DNA of 64,000 bases from Syngnathus acus (GCF_901709675.1 NC_051104.1:4633501-4697500); one strand, 5' to 3'. Numbered from the stretch's first letter, positions 12,893 to 42,859 are shown. Numbers and translations: made by a program. Notes: generated from the letters alone by a model not told the origin.

Positions 12893-14404
12893 GTATTGCC
12901 TGTGAAGTGAAATGAAAATGTCTTCATAATTTATTGCATCGAAATTGGAATGATTTCAAAATATTTTGTCTTTGATGCCGCAATACCTTCTTTTGTTTTG
13001 TATTTTTGTTGTTGTTGTTTTTGTAAAACCGGGTTACCTTCTACCGGGAACTTGCGCCGTACTGTTTAGCTGGCTCGATTTTCTGGATCACCCCAGCAAG
13101 CATTGTCAATATGTCCATGCAAAACCCAGCTGCATTAGCCCCGCTGTTTGTCCCACTCCCAAAAAAGAGCTAATGAATAAAAGGAAAAATGGGCGACAGC
13201 TAAAGTCTTTCTGATCCCCTTCTCCATGAAGAGGTAATCCAGGGGGGTGATCATCAGCGCCAATGTGGCTTTGGCTGTCACTGGTTTTGTCTGAGGGGGG
13301 AAAAGTGGACAGTAAGCAAAGCACCCATCATTGCGCAACACCGATGTTGTTAGCTTTTGTTATTTTGAAAAATATCAACAAACTGCACTTGTCTTTGATA
13401 CAAACATCCGCTTTGTTCTCTTTGCTAGCTGACTTTGAGTCAGAACATCAATTCCCACCCTTATCACAGTCTGTGTTTTTCACTTTCTCACCTCATCATT
13501 TCTGTTTAAAAAGGAGCTTCTGATTAACCGACTTGCAAACTTCCAATTGTAGTAAGGTCGCAATAGGTCATGGGTCTTTATGCACTTGGCTCTCAGGTAC
13601 GACTTCTCTATGGAGGTTACACAGCCGACCGAGTGCAATCCCAATGCCAGCCTTGCTTTATGGCCTTGTTGCCTAGACAGACCATTGAGTGCTTTAGTGT
13701 CGAGCGCAACTGCTGTGAATGGATGGTCGTCGTCTGACATGGCTACCATGGCCACCCTTTAAAGCAGCAAAGGCGGAATGTAATCTAGTGATCCTGTTGG
13801 CAGAATGGCTCTACTATTTGTAGGATGGGAGATTTGTAATTCTTTTGGCTCTTGATCGGCTTTTCCGAGTGGGGAGGGCCTGTGCTGATATTCAAATAAG
13901 ACTAATTTTTATTTTTAATAGTTAGTAGCATCATAAAGCTTGTTAAAATCTAATTTTGTGATTTCACAGAGAACCAAGCGTGTCTCCACAAGGCAGTCCA
14001 TGATCGTCTAAGGGAGATGCTGGCGGTCCTTTCGAATCTCATCAGCAAACACCGCAGCCTCAACTCACTTGATATCCTGAGTTCAGCTGGGACGCTCATC
14101 ACTACAGTGAAAGGTAGAAAATGAAAATGCTTGCAAAACAAAAACGGGAAAAGTCAGCTAAGCATAACCGTTTTTGCTGCTCCTGTTTCTCCATGCCACA
14201 ATTTTGGTTAACATGAAAGCAGTTGTTATTCCATAATCAAAGCTCTTGTCAGAGATTTTTATTTTTTTTTTTAATTTAACACAAATGCTTTGAAAGCGTC
14301 AGCTCGGAGCATAAGATGGTCCGTGGACCAATATAATATATATAGTATATGTACATAAATATATATATATATACACATATACATATATATATATACACAC
14401 ACAC

Positions 14405-14468
<64 letters not shown>

Positions 14469-17400
14469 CGGCTTTAAGTGTCTAGTGACTAGACAATCCT
14501 TATTCTGTTCTTCATTCTCTTAGATATAATTTAGTAAGATGATCTTAATTCTTAAAATGGCCAACACCCTGGAATACCAGCTGCCCAACCCTTTGGCGTA
14601 TTATTTATAAAATTGCGATACAAACAAGGCGGCCTTTCATATGTGTTGATGGTAAAAATATTAGCCCGAGTTTTGTGTTGTGCTTTTCCATTGAAACAAT
14701 ACCATTTTTTCTCAATGATGTAACTTCCGCATTTGGACCACTGGTTGGGGCCTGTGTGAGCGCTGGCATTGTATTCCAACAAGGCTCAGGATGTCCTGTT
14801 GAGGGGTTAGGGGTTGGACACAAGCAGAGGCCATGTAAGCACATAAGTGAGTTAGTTGCATGCTTTGAACGGTGATAACGCCGTCGCCGTGTTCCCAGGA
14901 CCTTACGGATCTTTACAATTGTTCATTAAGTCAGACCAATCTTACTTTCTCTTTGGATTTCTTTTTTTTTTTTTTTTAAATCCTGAACTCAATTTTGCCT
15001 GATTGAAGATAATATGACCAAAGAATTTTATTACAGTGATAAAATTGCCTGTTGAATAGGACCGAGTTTGGAAATACTTTGCAGGTAGGTATTCTTAGCT
15101 TTTTTTTTTTTTTTTAAGAGTGCAGGTGTCTGTGACAAATCTGTTACTAAACTGTTTTTGTGTGAAGTACAGTATTGAGGAAGTGTTTTAGCCTATCGTT
15201 CAAACTTACTACTAATGGAAGAAACCTCCGAAAATAAAAGTAATATCTTGAGCTCTTTGAAATCGTCATTGTTCCAATGTAAAGAAAGACGTTTCCTCAA
15301 CAGCACTGATTTACTGAGTCTATTTTTTCTCTGCACAGTCCAGAACAGGAAGGTTATTGTGAAGACTGATTACAAGCATTTTTACATTGGTGTTTTTCTT
15401 TCCCCTATTCTGTCTTCAGTCATCACCGTGTTTTGACTCGAAGCAGGAAACTACTGGATTTGCCGATTACGGCCCGTTTATATACACTTGGAATCTTTGC
15501 TTATCCTTTCAGAACATACAAGGTTGTTTTGGATGATTGTGGTGGACTTGACAATTCTATATTATGCATATTGAATCCGTGCAGGATGTCACCAATGTAC
15601 TGAATTGATATTAGGACAGGAAGCTTGACTTCATCTCACCTCATCTCCATTTGATAGGAGTGAATTTGGAAGAGGTGAACGAAGAGAACAAGAAGAATCT
15701 TTTGAGAGACATCGACATTGCAACCGAGCAATTGGCATTCACCGTTGGCAATGTGTACGTATCACCATAGCGATATGTGGGCTTTTCTGCATCAAAATGT
15801 ATTTTGAATTAGATTTTTTTTCCTTCTCTAGAGTGTCTGAGTTCCTTATGGGAGATGTAGAGAATGGATCAGTGTTAGGGCTCCCCCTAACTAAGACGGG
15901 CAGGGTAAGTGGTGTGCAGAATAATAACTTGCTTGGTCTAAAACATTGTTCCTTTATCTTGTTGTTGTGGTTTTTTTCATGTGCTTTCAGTCTTTTGACA
16001 ACCTGCCTGTGGAATCTGGAGGATCCGGCTCTGAGAAAGATGATCCGCCAGGTAAGATAGTCTGCTCCCTTTGACAGAATGTATTTTGATTGTGCACTCT
16101 AACAATTGGGCGGAAAAAGCGGGGGGAAATATTTTTATTGGTCAGACTAATTTGTACATATTGTTTGAATATTAATATATTCAAATGGTACAAATACAAA
16201 GTCCAACTTTTACAATCTTCCTCGTGCAGTTCCTGTGATTGTAACAGGCCCAGCATTTCGGGGCGAAGAAGTGGATCGGACGCTCCAGCAGCAGGACAAC
16301 GGGGTGGAGTCAGCACTACGCTACTCCAAGGCCTGGTCCAAATACACCAAAGAAGTGCTGGGGTGGGTGGAGAAACGTCTTAATATGGGTGAGTCAAGGT
16401 TTGCATGGGTCGTATCGGGTATTTTGTGTTGCCGTAGCGACGCGGAACTCCAAATGTACGTTTCATGTGTGTTAAGTAGCAAGATAGTCATAAGTAGCAA
16501 GATAGTCATATGTTAAGAGGTTAAAGAAATAACTTTGCTTTTTTTACGACATAACCAGAAAAGCACATATTCGTTGGCGTTTTTGTTTTTTAATTGGAAG
16601 AGAAATTTGATGGAAATTTCCAGGGATATTTTTTTTCACCTGAGCTAGTCTCGCATGTTCAAAGCTGAGAATCCAGTGTGTGAACTGGTATTCTGCTCGA
16701 TGGTTAATGAATGGTTTCACTGTCATCCTTAGTCATTCCCACAGTCAGGATGGTGACACAGGGCCCTCTGTAAATTGGCACAATGTGTTATCAGGACAAA
16801 ATGTTTATTGAACACATCCTCTGTGGCTAATGGTTTATTCGATAATGACTCAAGGACATTGCTTGACTTTATGTAAAGTCAGTGTCTTTGTTGGCTTTCC
16901 TGTAATTCTATTCAAAACGTTTTTACAATTAAGTCAGAGGGATTTATTTATATTGTTACCAGATATCGAGTTGGCAAAGAGCTACAACAAAATGGCTGAA
17001 TCTGCAAACGCCCTTGCAAGTCAACAGGTGATTTGATAATTTGATGTTTAAATTTAGAAGCGCTGTGATTTGATTTTTTATTTTACAAACTCTGTTCTTT
17101 CTGCTCAAGCAATTCATGCCGTTCCGTGACATCTACATGGCAGCTTTCAAAAATGACATTGAATACAGCAAACTTGTACTAAACACCACAGCAGTGCTCC
17201 AAAGCAACAAATTTATGCAGGTAATTCCACAAACCAGATATTAGCTGGATAATAAAAACAACAATACTAACATAGTGTGTGCTACTTTTTTTTTCTTTTT
17301 TAAATCAAGCCGCTAATAACCCGAAAAAATGAATTGGACAAACTACGCAAAGAAATGAAGGAGCTGTGGCAGAGAGAGCTAAAAAAAATGGTAATTATTC

Positions 17401-20400
17401 TATATTGTTAAAGAATTTACAGGCACAGTAATTAAGGTGCAATTTTAAGCATTTTAATTTTCTTTGTATTATAAGCACGAGGCGGAGAGCGCTCTGAAAA
17501 AGGCAAGGATGCTGCAGGATCAGCGTCAAGAAGAGTACGAAAAGGCCAAGGTTTCTACCAGCCGCTTGGAGGGCGAGCAGATCGGAGGAGTGGGAGGAGC
17601 AACGGCTGCTAAACAACTAGAAAAGCGCCGCAGGTTGGAAGACGACGCCCTCCAGAAGGTACTGCAACATTTAAATCCCCTGATATCATTTACCGAATTG
17701 ATAATCCTTCCATTTTTTTTTTGTTACAGGCTGAGGAGGCGAGGGTACACTCCAAAGCGTGTCAAATTGATGTTGAGGAAAAAAAAGCCGGTCTAGCCAA
17801 AACTAAGAACGACATCATCACTCAGCTCCGAAAGATGGTTTTCCAATGCGATCTCACTCTCAAAGCTGTACGTGGAAATATCTCAGTCGTGAGCGGAATC
17901 CGATCCGATTAACACCTAACAGAATGAAATTGTCTCTTCAAGGTCACAGTCAATTGGTTCCACCTCCAGCAGGCTCAGGTGGTATCACTTCCCGTCAACC
18001 ACCAGAGTCTTTGTGAAAATGCCAAACTGTATGAGCCCGGGCTTCGCTATGTTGAGTTTGTCCGGAATTTGTCCCCTGACTCCCAATATCTGGATTCAGC
18101 TTTTTCATCAAGCACAGGGTGAGACATGTTCTAAGATTCCGAACCATTTCTAGTATTACCGTCTTTTTCGGACTCAGGACAGATGTTCTTGCTCCTCTGG
18201 CAGATTTCCTCTCACCCAACACATACAAAGCGGCAGTCACTCATCCTTCAGTAACTTGTCACAAGGATCCTTGACATCGGACCTCCTCGATGAGGACGGG
18301 TCCACCCGACAAGCCAAGATTGCAGAGCGCCGCGCCAACAATAACACTGACCTCCAAGGTATTTCCAATCCTGCAGAAATAGTTTCATTGAGTTAGTCAT
18401 CATAATGATGAGTCAGGGTTTTACTACCGTGGGTAAAGAAACTCAGATGAATCATTTTTTTATACGCAGCACTTCGGATTCGTTCTTGCAATTCAAGTCA
18501 AGGAGGAGGAACGTGTAGCGACTCGGAAAGTGTAGGAGGGAGCAGCGAGTCCCGATCCATGGACTCCCCCACTGCCAGCCCAGGTGAAGCATTTCATTGG
18601 CACCACCAGAAGGATGGAAATTTGATTAGACAGCACAAATGTGGATTTAACTTGGTGTCTTTTCAGGAGACTTCAAGAGGAGATTACCCAGATCTCCCTC
18701 GACTGGCACCATGTCATCTGCTGATGACCTTGATGAACCCAACTCTCCTTCTGATAATGGTATGCAAAACAATCACAAATGCTGAGTTTGCATTTTTTTT
18801 TACTCAATTATATATTGCACTCATTTCAGGTGTAAGCGATCTTTTAAACGAAGTCGCCAGCTCTCCACGTTATTTTCGAAACACACAGATGTCCAAAGCT
18901 GCTCAAACGCACAAGTTGAGAAAACTCCGAGCGCTCTCCAAATGTCGAGAGTGTGATGGGCTGGTGGTGTTTCAAGGAGCAGAGTGTGAAGAGGTAAATT
19001 GTTTTCTTCTTTCTTTTCATTGACAAGACTTTGGGGAACTCGAGTTAACATGTCTATGTGTGGCCAGTGTTCGTTAGCTTGCCATAAGAAGTGCCTGGAG
19101 ACCTTGGCCATTCAGTGTGGCCATAAGAAGCTTCAGAGGAAGCTTCACCTCTTTGGCGTCGACTTCATGCAGATTGCAAAAAACAGCCACGATGGCATCC
19201 CCTTCATCATACGCAAATGCACGTCGGAAATCGAGACCAGAGCTCTCGATATGAAGGTATCTACAGAAAAAACATTCATTAGATTTTTTTCTTTTTTCAA
19301 AATTCTTTGGATCTTAATGGCAAATATTTTGGACTGCAAAAGGGCATCTACCGGCTGAACGGCGCCAAATCACGCGTGGAAAAACTGTGTCAAGCGTTTG
19401 AGAATGGCAAGGACTTGGTTGAGTTGTCCGACCATTACCCCCACGACATCAGCAATGTTCTCAAACTCTACCTTAGACAGGTAAGCTTGTGTTTAACACT
19501 TAAAAGTTGTACTTTTGTTTGACCTTGATGATGTTCTCCTCAGCTTCCAGAACCACTCATCCTCTTCCGCTACTACAACGAGCTTATTGGTTTGGCCAAA
19601 GAAAGCCAAAGAGGAATTGCGGAAGATTTGGAGGCATTTCGCCTCAGCTCCTCTCCAGTCACGCCGGCTCAGGTTGGCGTGGAGCTTAACCGCATCCTCT
19701 TCAAACTCAAGGACATCTTGAAGCAGCTGCCATCTGCTCACTACAAGACATTGCAGTTTCTCATCCAACATCTCCACCGGTAGGTTGCTCCTAGCTAAAA
19801 AATCCAAACATTTAAATACTAACAAGCCTTTTTTTTCAGGGTGACAGAAGAAGCTGAAGAAAATAAAATGCCCGCAAGAAACCTGGGGATTGTCTTTGGG
19901 CCAACGCTCATCAAGCCGAGGCAGGCCGATGCCGACATGTCTCTTTCCTCGGTTGTGGATTACCCCTATCAGGCACTCATTGTCGAGCTCCTCGTCCGAC
20001 ACTACCACATGATCTTCGACACCCCGCTCAGTCCTCTTTCAGGCAACTCGCCCAAAGAGGTGTGCTCTCAATCCTCACTGGAGCTCATCCGTCCTCAATT
20101 GGGAAATGAGCAGCTTCTTAGCAGGCACTCAAAATCTGTGGGTGACATCCAGGAGGTAAAGCGGAACTTCACAATTAATGGACCATAAACTTGATGTACT
20201 GATGTTGTGAATCATCTGTTACCAATTACAGTTGAGCTCCAAGAATTTGAAGAGACATTCCTCCACTCCTCCATATCACTTGTCGCCCGAGTATAAGGAC
20301 CCAGTTCTGCTCCTTCCAGGTGACCATGAAGATAAAGAATTTGAACCTGGTCAGTATGAATGAATTGTGCATCGAGTGCATTTTTATATTGATTTGATAT

Positions 20401-21258
20401 AATATTCATTCTTTTAAAGGTGATGAAGTTGATTCAGAGGTCTGCAATGGGGTCATTGAGGGGGCAAAATCCAGCGAGCGAAGTCTCAACCGCTCTCCAC
20501 ACGTCACACCTACGACTCGGGTGAATCTCCGATCGCAACGTAGCAAGTTCTCCTCCCGGCCAGTCAGCATGCCGGTAGAACGCAGTCGTGGTCAAGACAA
20601 CGAGAATCCCACCTGGACGACCTCGCATGAAGATGATAGAAAAGGAGGCATCCAGTCTATCCAAGAGGTGGATGAAAGTGAAATGAGAGGTGGAGCACGC
20701 TACGGGAGCACCTTTAGTAACAACCATACCTTACGTAGGACTTGGGCCGATCAATATAAGCACCGTGATGTTGCGTCGAAAACTACCAAAAATGTTTCCA
20801 GTCCAGAAAGCTCATCAGAAGATGCAAGCTTGCCTCTGGAAAATTCCAAGAGCCAGCTTAATGGACCTTACAGCACGTCATCGAGAGCCGGCAGGATATT
20901 AAGACGGGAGGAAAACGTGACCAAGTACAACATAGTCTCAACGGGTTACCGGCCTTCCAGAACCCTCCAACCACCACCTGGAACTTTCTATAAGCCTCCA
21001 TCAGGGAGTCAAACGAAATCACTCCATACGTTAGCTAACAGCGCTGACAACGAAGAGGACGAGGACGACGAGTTGGAGATTGAGGTTTCTGTGGACGAGC
21101 CTCTTGAGAAGGACGAAGAGGCAGAGCAGGCCACCGCCTCGTCGTCCCACAGTCCAAATCTAGAGGACGGGGGTCTAAACCAGACCAGACCGTTATACCA
21201 GAGAATGAGATCCAGGCAACTTCAAGAGGTTGAACATCGAGAAGCTCATTTTGTGTGA
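7840..21258 (+). CDS. arhgap29: Rho GTPase-activating protein 29 (PARG1)
   Basis: This cytoplasmic GAP switches off RhoA and acts with Rap/Radil and PTPN13 signalling in endothelial and epithelial cells. There are 22 coding exons: 7840-8131, 13970-14113, 15658-15754, 15832-15904, 15991-16051, 16230-16388, 16963-17027, 17110-17220, 17310-17390, 17476-17658, 17730-17867, 17943-18118, 18204-18358, 18470-18583, 18667-18759, 18830-18993, 19068-19256, 19343-19480, 19544-19779, 19840-20155, 20232-20349 and 20420-21258, about 1,313 aa (human 1,261). All phases close. Domain order: a Gly/Ser-rich N-terminus; an F-BAR-like coiled coil (about residues 220-500, with KTWSKY-like AWSKYTKEVLGWVEKRLN and VFQCDLTLKAV); a C1 zinc finger (about 668-715, KCRECDGLVVFQGAECEEC); a RhoGAP domain (about 727-930) with arginine finger GIYRLNG and ENKMPARNLGIVFGP; a long acidic Ser-rich tail; and a C-terminal HFV that resembles the human PDZ ligand. 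The start at 7840 is the first ATG after the acceptor; an in-frame ATG at 7852 is an alternative. Confidence 0.95.
8132..13969 (+). other. First coding intron of ARHGAP29
   Basis: This 5.8 kb intron is much larger than the others in the window. It holds poly-G runs near 10961 and 11033, a CT-rich stretch near 11640-11780 and a TTA/ATT repeat near 12846-12894. Open frames inside it are short or low in complexity and none resembles a known protein. A large 5' intron often carries enhancers, but I can point to no specific site. Confidence 0.6.
12846..12894. repeat. (ATT)n microsatellite
   Basis: Imperfect then perfect ATT trinucleotide repeat in the first coding intron of ARHGAP29. Confidence 0.9.
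14328..14465. repeat. Compound (AT)n/(AC)n microsatellite
   Basis: About 135 bases of alternating AT and AC dinucleotide tracts with a few interruptions, in the second coding intron of ARHGAP29. The tracts alternate AT-AC-AT-AC-AT and end in a long pure AT run before ttggacgg. Confidence 0.95.
19068..20155 (+). other. arhgap29: ARHGAP29 RhoGAP catalytic domain exons
   Basis: Four exons (19068-19256, 19343-19480, 19544-19779, 19840-20155) carry the end of the C1 finger and the whole RhoGAP fold. The catalytic arginine lies in GIYRLNG at the start of the second of these exons. LYLRQLPEPLILF and NLGIVFGPTLI are the later conserved helices. A NAKK-like stabilising segment appears as ENKMPARNLG. 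Confidence 0.9.
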
Positions 21259-22728
21259 TATCTCCAGCCACCGGATGTCAAGACACAATAAAAGACAAAC
21301 TTGGTGGTCCTGAGTGGACAAGGAAAACTAATTTCCTTTCCCAAAAAGCAAAGAGAACGCACTTAAAAGGGTGTACATTTTTAGAAATTGTATTTTTCTG
21401 CCATCACTACACTGACACCAGATTGGACTATTTATAATTCTTCTTAAACTGTGCAATTGCATTTTATGTGAATATTTGTAGTGTTCTTCCAGACTCACTG
21501 TCTGTCTGTCTGTTTATATACCAACAAGTATATTTGACAAGTTACAGAAGATCATGTAGCCATAACACTGAAAAGAACAAAAATGGTTCACTTGATCACT
21601 ACAGGAATCTTTTTCTGTTCGTTTATACTGTTACACAGAGAAAAAAAAAGTTTTGTTAACATTTTTCTGTCAAGCATTAAACACATACTTGCTCTGTGCG
21701 GCTAATGATATGAACGCTATTTTATTTTAGTTGAACATGTGACCCTGAGAATCGTCGAGGAAACAAAAATAGGTCTAACTAAGCCTTATATATATTTTTT
21801 GTAAGTATAACAGGATTCGTTTTTTTTTTTTTTTATGGTGACTTTCGAGCTTGGTGGAATGATCAAATGATTCAATGTAAAAAAAAAAAAAAAGACAGGT
21901 ACATTCGAACAAGCATACTTTGTAAGTTATTAAAATGTCTCGCAACGTTCAACCATACTTTTCTTTTTTTTCTTTTTAAACCAAACATGAACTCACTTCC
22001 ACTAAATGTGAAATGTTCGAACATCATGACACGCTTCCCCGTGTTTTCTTTTTTCTTTTGTTGCTAAGTGCAGGTAAAAAAAAACAGCCAATAAAACAAG
22101 TCTGCGATTAATCTTGCCAAGGCACTGCGTGTTCTAAAGAACTAATTAAAATAATTAAGACATAAAAAGAAAGGGATGATACTTAACATCATTTTAATAA
22201 TAGTCTGTCAAATCATACAAAGAGTTCCCACCAAGTTTTTGCTGTGATTAACCTATGCTCTGGATTTCTTTTTACCTAACAAGGAACTTGGCTTCATTTA
22301 TTCCCTCTCTGAATTTCTACAATTTATTCATCTTAATTCCTCATCATATTCTCACAACTCCCTTAGAATAAAACCCAGGGTGGCTAGTGTGCAGGATTAG
22401 CAGCCTCCACACTTGCAAGTGAGATGTTGACTGCCGAGAAAGGAGATTAAATCAATCTGCTTAACTATTCACAAGGTTTACAAATTAGCTGCGTTAGCAA
22501 TCCCGTAGCGCATTCGGTGGAATATACCGTGTTATGTGCTATTCATTAGATATCCATCACGGGGGCAAGCATTCATCTGAGGTAGGTGCTACAATTATTT
22601 ATGCTTGACTATTTTAGAGAGCTCATTCCAAAAGTGTCTTTTGTATGCGAGATCCATTCGAGTATATTTGGTTGGATACAGGCCTGTTTATTATCGCGAC
22701 CCCCTTTTGGGGGTGAAACGGAAAAGTC
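21259..22728. other. ARHGAP29 3' UTR and ABCA4 upstream region
   Basis: AATAAA hexamers lie at 21287-21292, just after the ARHGAP29 stop, and at 22090-22095; the second better fits a normal 3' UTR length. The rest, about 22100-22728, is the ABCA4 upstream region. It contains OTX/CRX-type homeodomain cores: GATTAATC near 22106-22113 and CTAATCC (minus strand) at 22394-22400. No additional coding exon was recognised. Confidence 0.55.
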
Positions 22729-38829
<16,101 letters not shown>

Positions 38830-39235
38830 ACTTTGCCCTAACCGAACCACTTCATGTTCAGCTTTACTAGAACTTTTTGGGCAGTTGCAATTAATTCCAG
38901 AACGCAGCAATAAGGTGCCTACAATTAGACGCTCTTTTGCTCACCTTATAGGCCTTGCGAGCTAAAAATGGCTCAGGACAGCGGAAGCTTTTTAAAAGAT
39001 GCATCGATCCTGTTTCTGTATTTATGACCTTATAATGCCAAGCATGACGTTTTTTTTTTTGCCTTCTTGGAACAAGCACTTGTGACATATAGGAAAATCT
39101 TAGCACTTTATTGTTGCTTCATCATTTGTTTGTTATTGCAGAAACAAATAAACTTGTGCAGAATCTCAGTTTCAATAATCTTGCTGCAATGATCAAATAG
39201 CTTTCCATATGCGAATGTAAATAGTTATCTTTCAC

Positions 39236-39241
39236 AATAAA
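39236..39241 (+). terminator. Candidate ABCA4 polyadenylation signal
   Basis: AATAAA about 400 bases after the ABCA4 stop; a second hexamer at 39147-39152 is an equally good alternative. Confidence 0.5.
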
Positions 39242-42200
39242 TGTTCCCCGTGATTGCCTCAAATCAAATTTTCGCCCGGAGTCAGATTTGATATCAGGTA
39301 TAAAAAACAAATGGATAGATAACTCCACTCCAGATGTTGCAGTTGTCACCAGATTTTAAATGGCTATTAACTGTTGCAATCTGGACCTGCCTGATGATTA
39401 GATTGAGTCAATATTGACAAGCCACAGCAGTCATTCCACATTTGCATGAATGGATATTTCCTTTCCTACAGCAACACTGCATGAATATTTAAGTACTCTG
39501 CTGACCCGCTCTTATGGAGATATAATAAACTAAAAAAACACAGATGATGCAATTCAGTCCCACACCACTAAACAGTACAGCCACACTAATTGTGTGTCAA
39601 TATTGTCAGGCATGCATAATAATTTGAGGCCTGTCTTTCTCCATGTGAAATAATACTGCCCTCTGCTGGAAAGGAGTGCTGGTCAGGAGTACCACATATC
39701 TTTGATCATCTCAAAGCGCAACCTGTTAAAAATATATATATTTTTCTTTTTATACAGCTGAGCTATCATGGGGCATTGGAAATAATACGGCTATTTCACG
39801 ACCAGCATATTTTGCGGGTTGCATTTTGTTATACTCGTTGTCCACTTGCATATGCTCGGGGGTTGTTAAATAATTAATATTGCTTGAATTAATTTGTGCA
39901 CACATGGAATTTTCCTGTATCTAGAGGTATCAATCTGTTTGTTCTGATTATTTCCCCCTTCTTGATGTATACAATTAAAACAGGTAGTCAATCTGAATTA
40001 CAATAAAAAAATCCTCAGTAGAACCCAATGCTGTTTAACTACATCACTAATTAAATCCTCTAAAAGTACAATTAAGGTGACCATCTTCCCATCAGACAAA
40101 CTGGTATCAGAGGGACAATTTCATGAAATATAAAAAGGAACTTTGATCAAGTAGACTTTTTTTTATCCATCCAAAGAAAGCAAAGGTCAAATGGAGAGCA
40201 GTGAGTTTACCTGTGCAGATCTTCATTTCTTTTTAGTACTTTGTATTTGCTCTGTATTCCATGCTGAGTTGATATTTTTTTCCTCATTCTCCTTAATGAC
40301 AAGCAGGTGAGGAGCGTGGACACACCCTGTTTTGCTTGATGCACCCCAGTGAGTAACTTGCACACTTGGCCCAAAAAAAACAAAAAAAAAACGGAAGAAC
40401 ATGAGACCTCCATTGGAGAAAATAAGATGACATGATTTTAGATGCATTAAGCTTCACTGATGCAATTTATTGCAATGTTTCAAATTCTAACTTTTGCTAC
40501 TCCGTAACATGATCACTCATTAAAATGAGTTCCCTTCATTCAGCGTCCTCATTAAAACATCTTAAAAACTACCACAGTGCAGTATCCCGTCAAAAACTGC
40601 ACTTTTTGGATTGCTGCGAATTTCATCACGCCGTCCCCAAAACATGGAATAGAGACTTTGATATCGTTTTAAGATTTATAGCTCAGGATTGGAGACTTCT
40701 ATGAACATACTTGACATTGTACAGAATGTTAAATATTAACTCTTTGGTGTCAGATGATTTAAAGTGACTTGATTGCTGATGTCAGCACAATTGAGTCCTT
40801 TGGGTTTGACAGCCTGAGGCTGCCGCATTTTGATTTCGTCGTTGATGAAAGCGAGATTGTGCTCTCCGATTGCTAAAACTTAACACAGGACAGCATAAAA
40901 AATGAGCACGCTTGCCGCAAATACCTTCAGCTCCACATGTGGTTAACGAGAAAAACACAGTGAAAAATTACTTTCTGTGACCGCTCTGATGTTTTGTACA
41001 AAAACGCCAACTCTGAGAAATGAACAACTGAATCCATTCAGATAATACAACATGGCGGGGGTGGTTTTTGCTCAATATAATTTTATATTTAATCAAAAAT
41101 CTAGAGCTAGCCTGCTGTTCTCGGACTGGAGAAGAATATGAGTGTACCTGAGAGAGTGAAGCATAGAAATACGTTTCTGACTTCACACCAAGCAAGCAAC
41201 ACAGCATGGCCCAAAGGCAAAGAATGATGGAAAAGGCCTTTTCATATTATTCGCATACTCATAATGTGACAGGTTGCTTGGACATGGCTGCCTTTTGTTG
41301 TGATTTATTAGCCTGAGAGAGAATTTTGACGAGCAAACTATTATTTATGATGAAATTGTATTAGGGTGGAGTCTATCGCCTGGTTGTAAATTGAATGCCT
41401 ATTCTCGACTCAATAGTCATTTACTCCCAGATTCTCATTTGAAAAAGATGTTTTCTTTAATAATACAAGCAATATTCTTGTTTGTGAGCTGAGCATGAAG
41501 TATGTTATTGTTTTTTTAAATTTACGACTTGAGGGATTTTAAAATGACAACAAATGGGTAGCAGCATTTTTCTTCCTTATATTTTCCTCCAAGAATATTA
41601 CACTTTTTTTTTTATTTAGAGAATCAGCAAGTGAAAACAGAAATAAATGGTGTTTACAAGTGTATCACAATAATGTAAAACTAAACACAATCACATCCCA
41701 TGAATAAAAAGTATTATCATGGTGGCTTTTAGTGCTGCATTAAATCCAGTGTTCATTATCAACACTGCAGCGTTTGTGAGGTAAATCTGAGCAGCTTCCC
41801 CACAACATCTGCTCTCCTGATTTAATGTGATTACAATGTTCAGTGCTGAATGCACGATGATGATCTTTGGGATTTTCAAGGCAGGTGCCCAAGTTCTATA
41901 AAGGCACAGTGACTATGAGTAATCTTTCCTCTGCAAGCTGAGTCATAGCAATGATATATGTTACATTACAGTTGGACGTTTCCATCAGAATGGTGCTGAA
42001 GTGAAGATAAAATAAAAGTTGGCTTGGATTTACTTTCATTTCATGTTATGTTATTTTTCTTTTTTTTTTTTTCATGTGCCATCTACTCATTAAGTTACGT
42101 TTTTCTCAGCCAATCAGCTTCCTGCAGTCGTTTGTGTCATGTCCAGGTGAGACTCGTCTCTGTATTTAAGGTGGATGCTTTGTTCGGCCTTGTCATTTCT

Positions 42201-42407
42201 TTGCTGCAGTGCTGTTGCACACATTACATACTAGAATTAACTCCAAAACTAGAATTTACTCCAAAAATATGACACCACATTTACCTGTGAACCGACTAGA
42301 ATCCATGCTTATATCCAATATTTTAATAATTTCAATTATTTTGTATTATATAATGTGCATTTTTTTAATGGTGAATAAAAAAGGATTCAACTGCTTTCAA
42401 CAAATGT

Positions 42408-42413
42408 TTTATT
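42408..42413 (-). terminator. Candidate OLFM3 polyadenylation signal
   Basis: AATAAA on the minus strand, about 540 bases beyond the OLFM3 stop codon. Confidence 0.5.
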
Positions 42414-42789
42414 AAAAATACACCAAAAATACACACACAAATAACCAAAATACTAAATTGCACTGATTGCAAGCACGAAAAATGTAATGCACATTAGGCA
42501 TGCATGCACAAACTAAGAAGCTGGGCATATATTGTACAATATATAGCGATGCCATATTTAAGTGTATCATCAATGTGGAAAAAGTGTAAAAATGTTTTTC
42601 TACAGTACTCATGCTGCAGTGGTCCACTCGCATAGCAACAAGTTCAGTCCCCACTCAGAGATGGTGTGAATGTTTGTGCCCTGTGGTTGTCTGGCAACCA
42701 CTTTAAGATGATGTCTGCCTTTCGCCCAACTGGGAAATGCTCCAGCGGTAGAATGGTTTAATTGATTAATGTATTAGTTTTTTCCCACA

Positions 42790-42859
42790 TTAACTCATTC
42801 ACTACCAACCCAGTTAATATCTTTGACGTCTATAACCATCAATGGTACTGAACGAGTTA
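42790..42859. mobile_element. Short palindrome-ended element, copy B
   Basis: About 70 bases with imperfect inverted ends (TTAACTCATTCACTACCA at the left; TGGTACTGAACGAGTTA at the right), located about 90 bases beyond the OLFM3 stop codon in its 3' UTR. It is the reverse complement of 27535-27603 with only a few differences. Confidence 0.7.

Noticed and set aside
18178-18203. Upstream acceptor for ARHGAP29 exon 13 (gactcag at 18177)
   Set aside because: It adds 26 bases and shifts the frame out of the conserved NLSQGSL reading; the acceptor at 18203 keeps both neighbours in phase.
40207-40447. Minus-strand open frames between ABCA4 and OLFM3
   Set aside because: Short, hydrophobic, low complexity, and no recognisable domain or splice sites.
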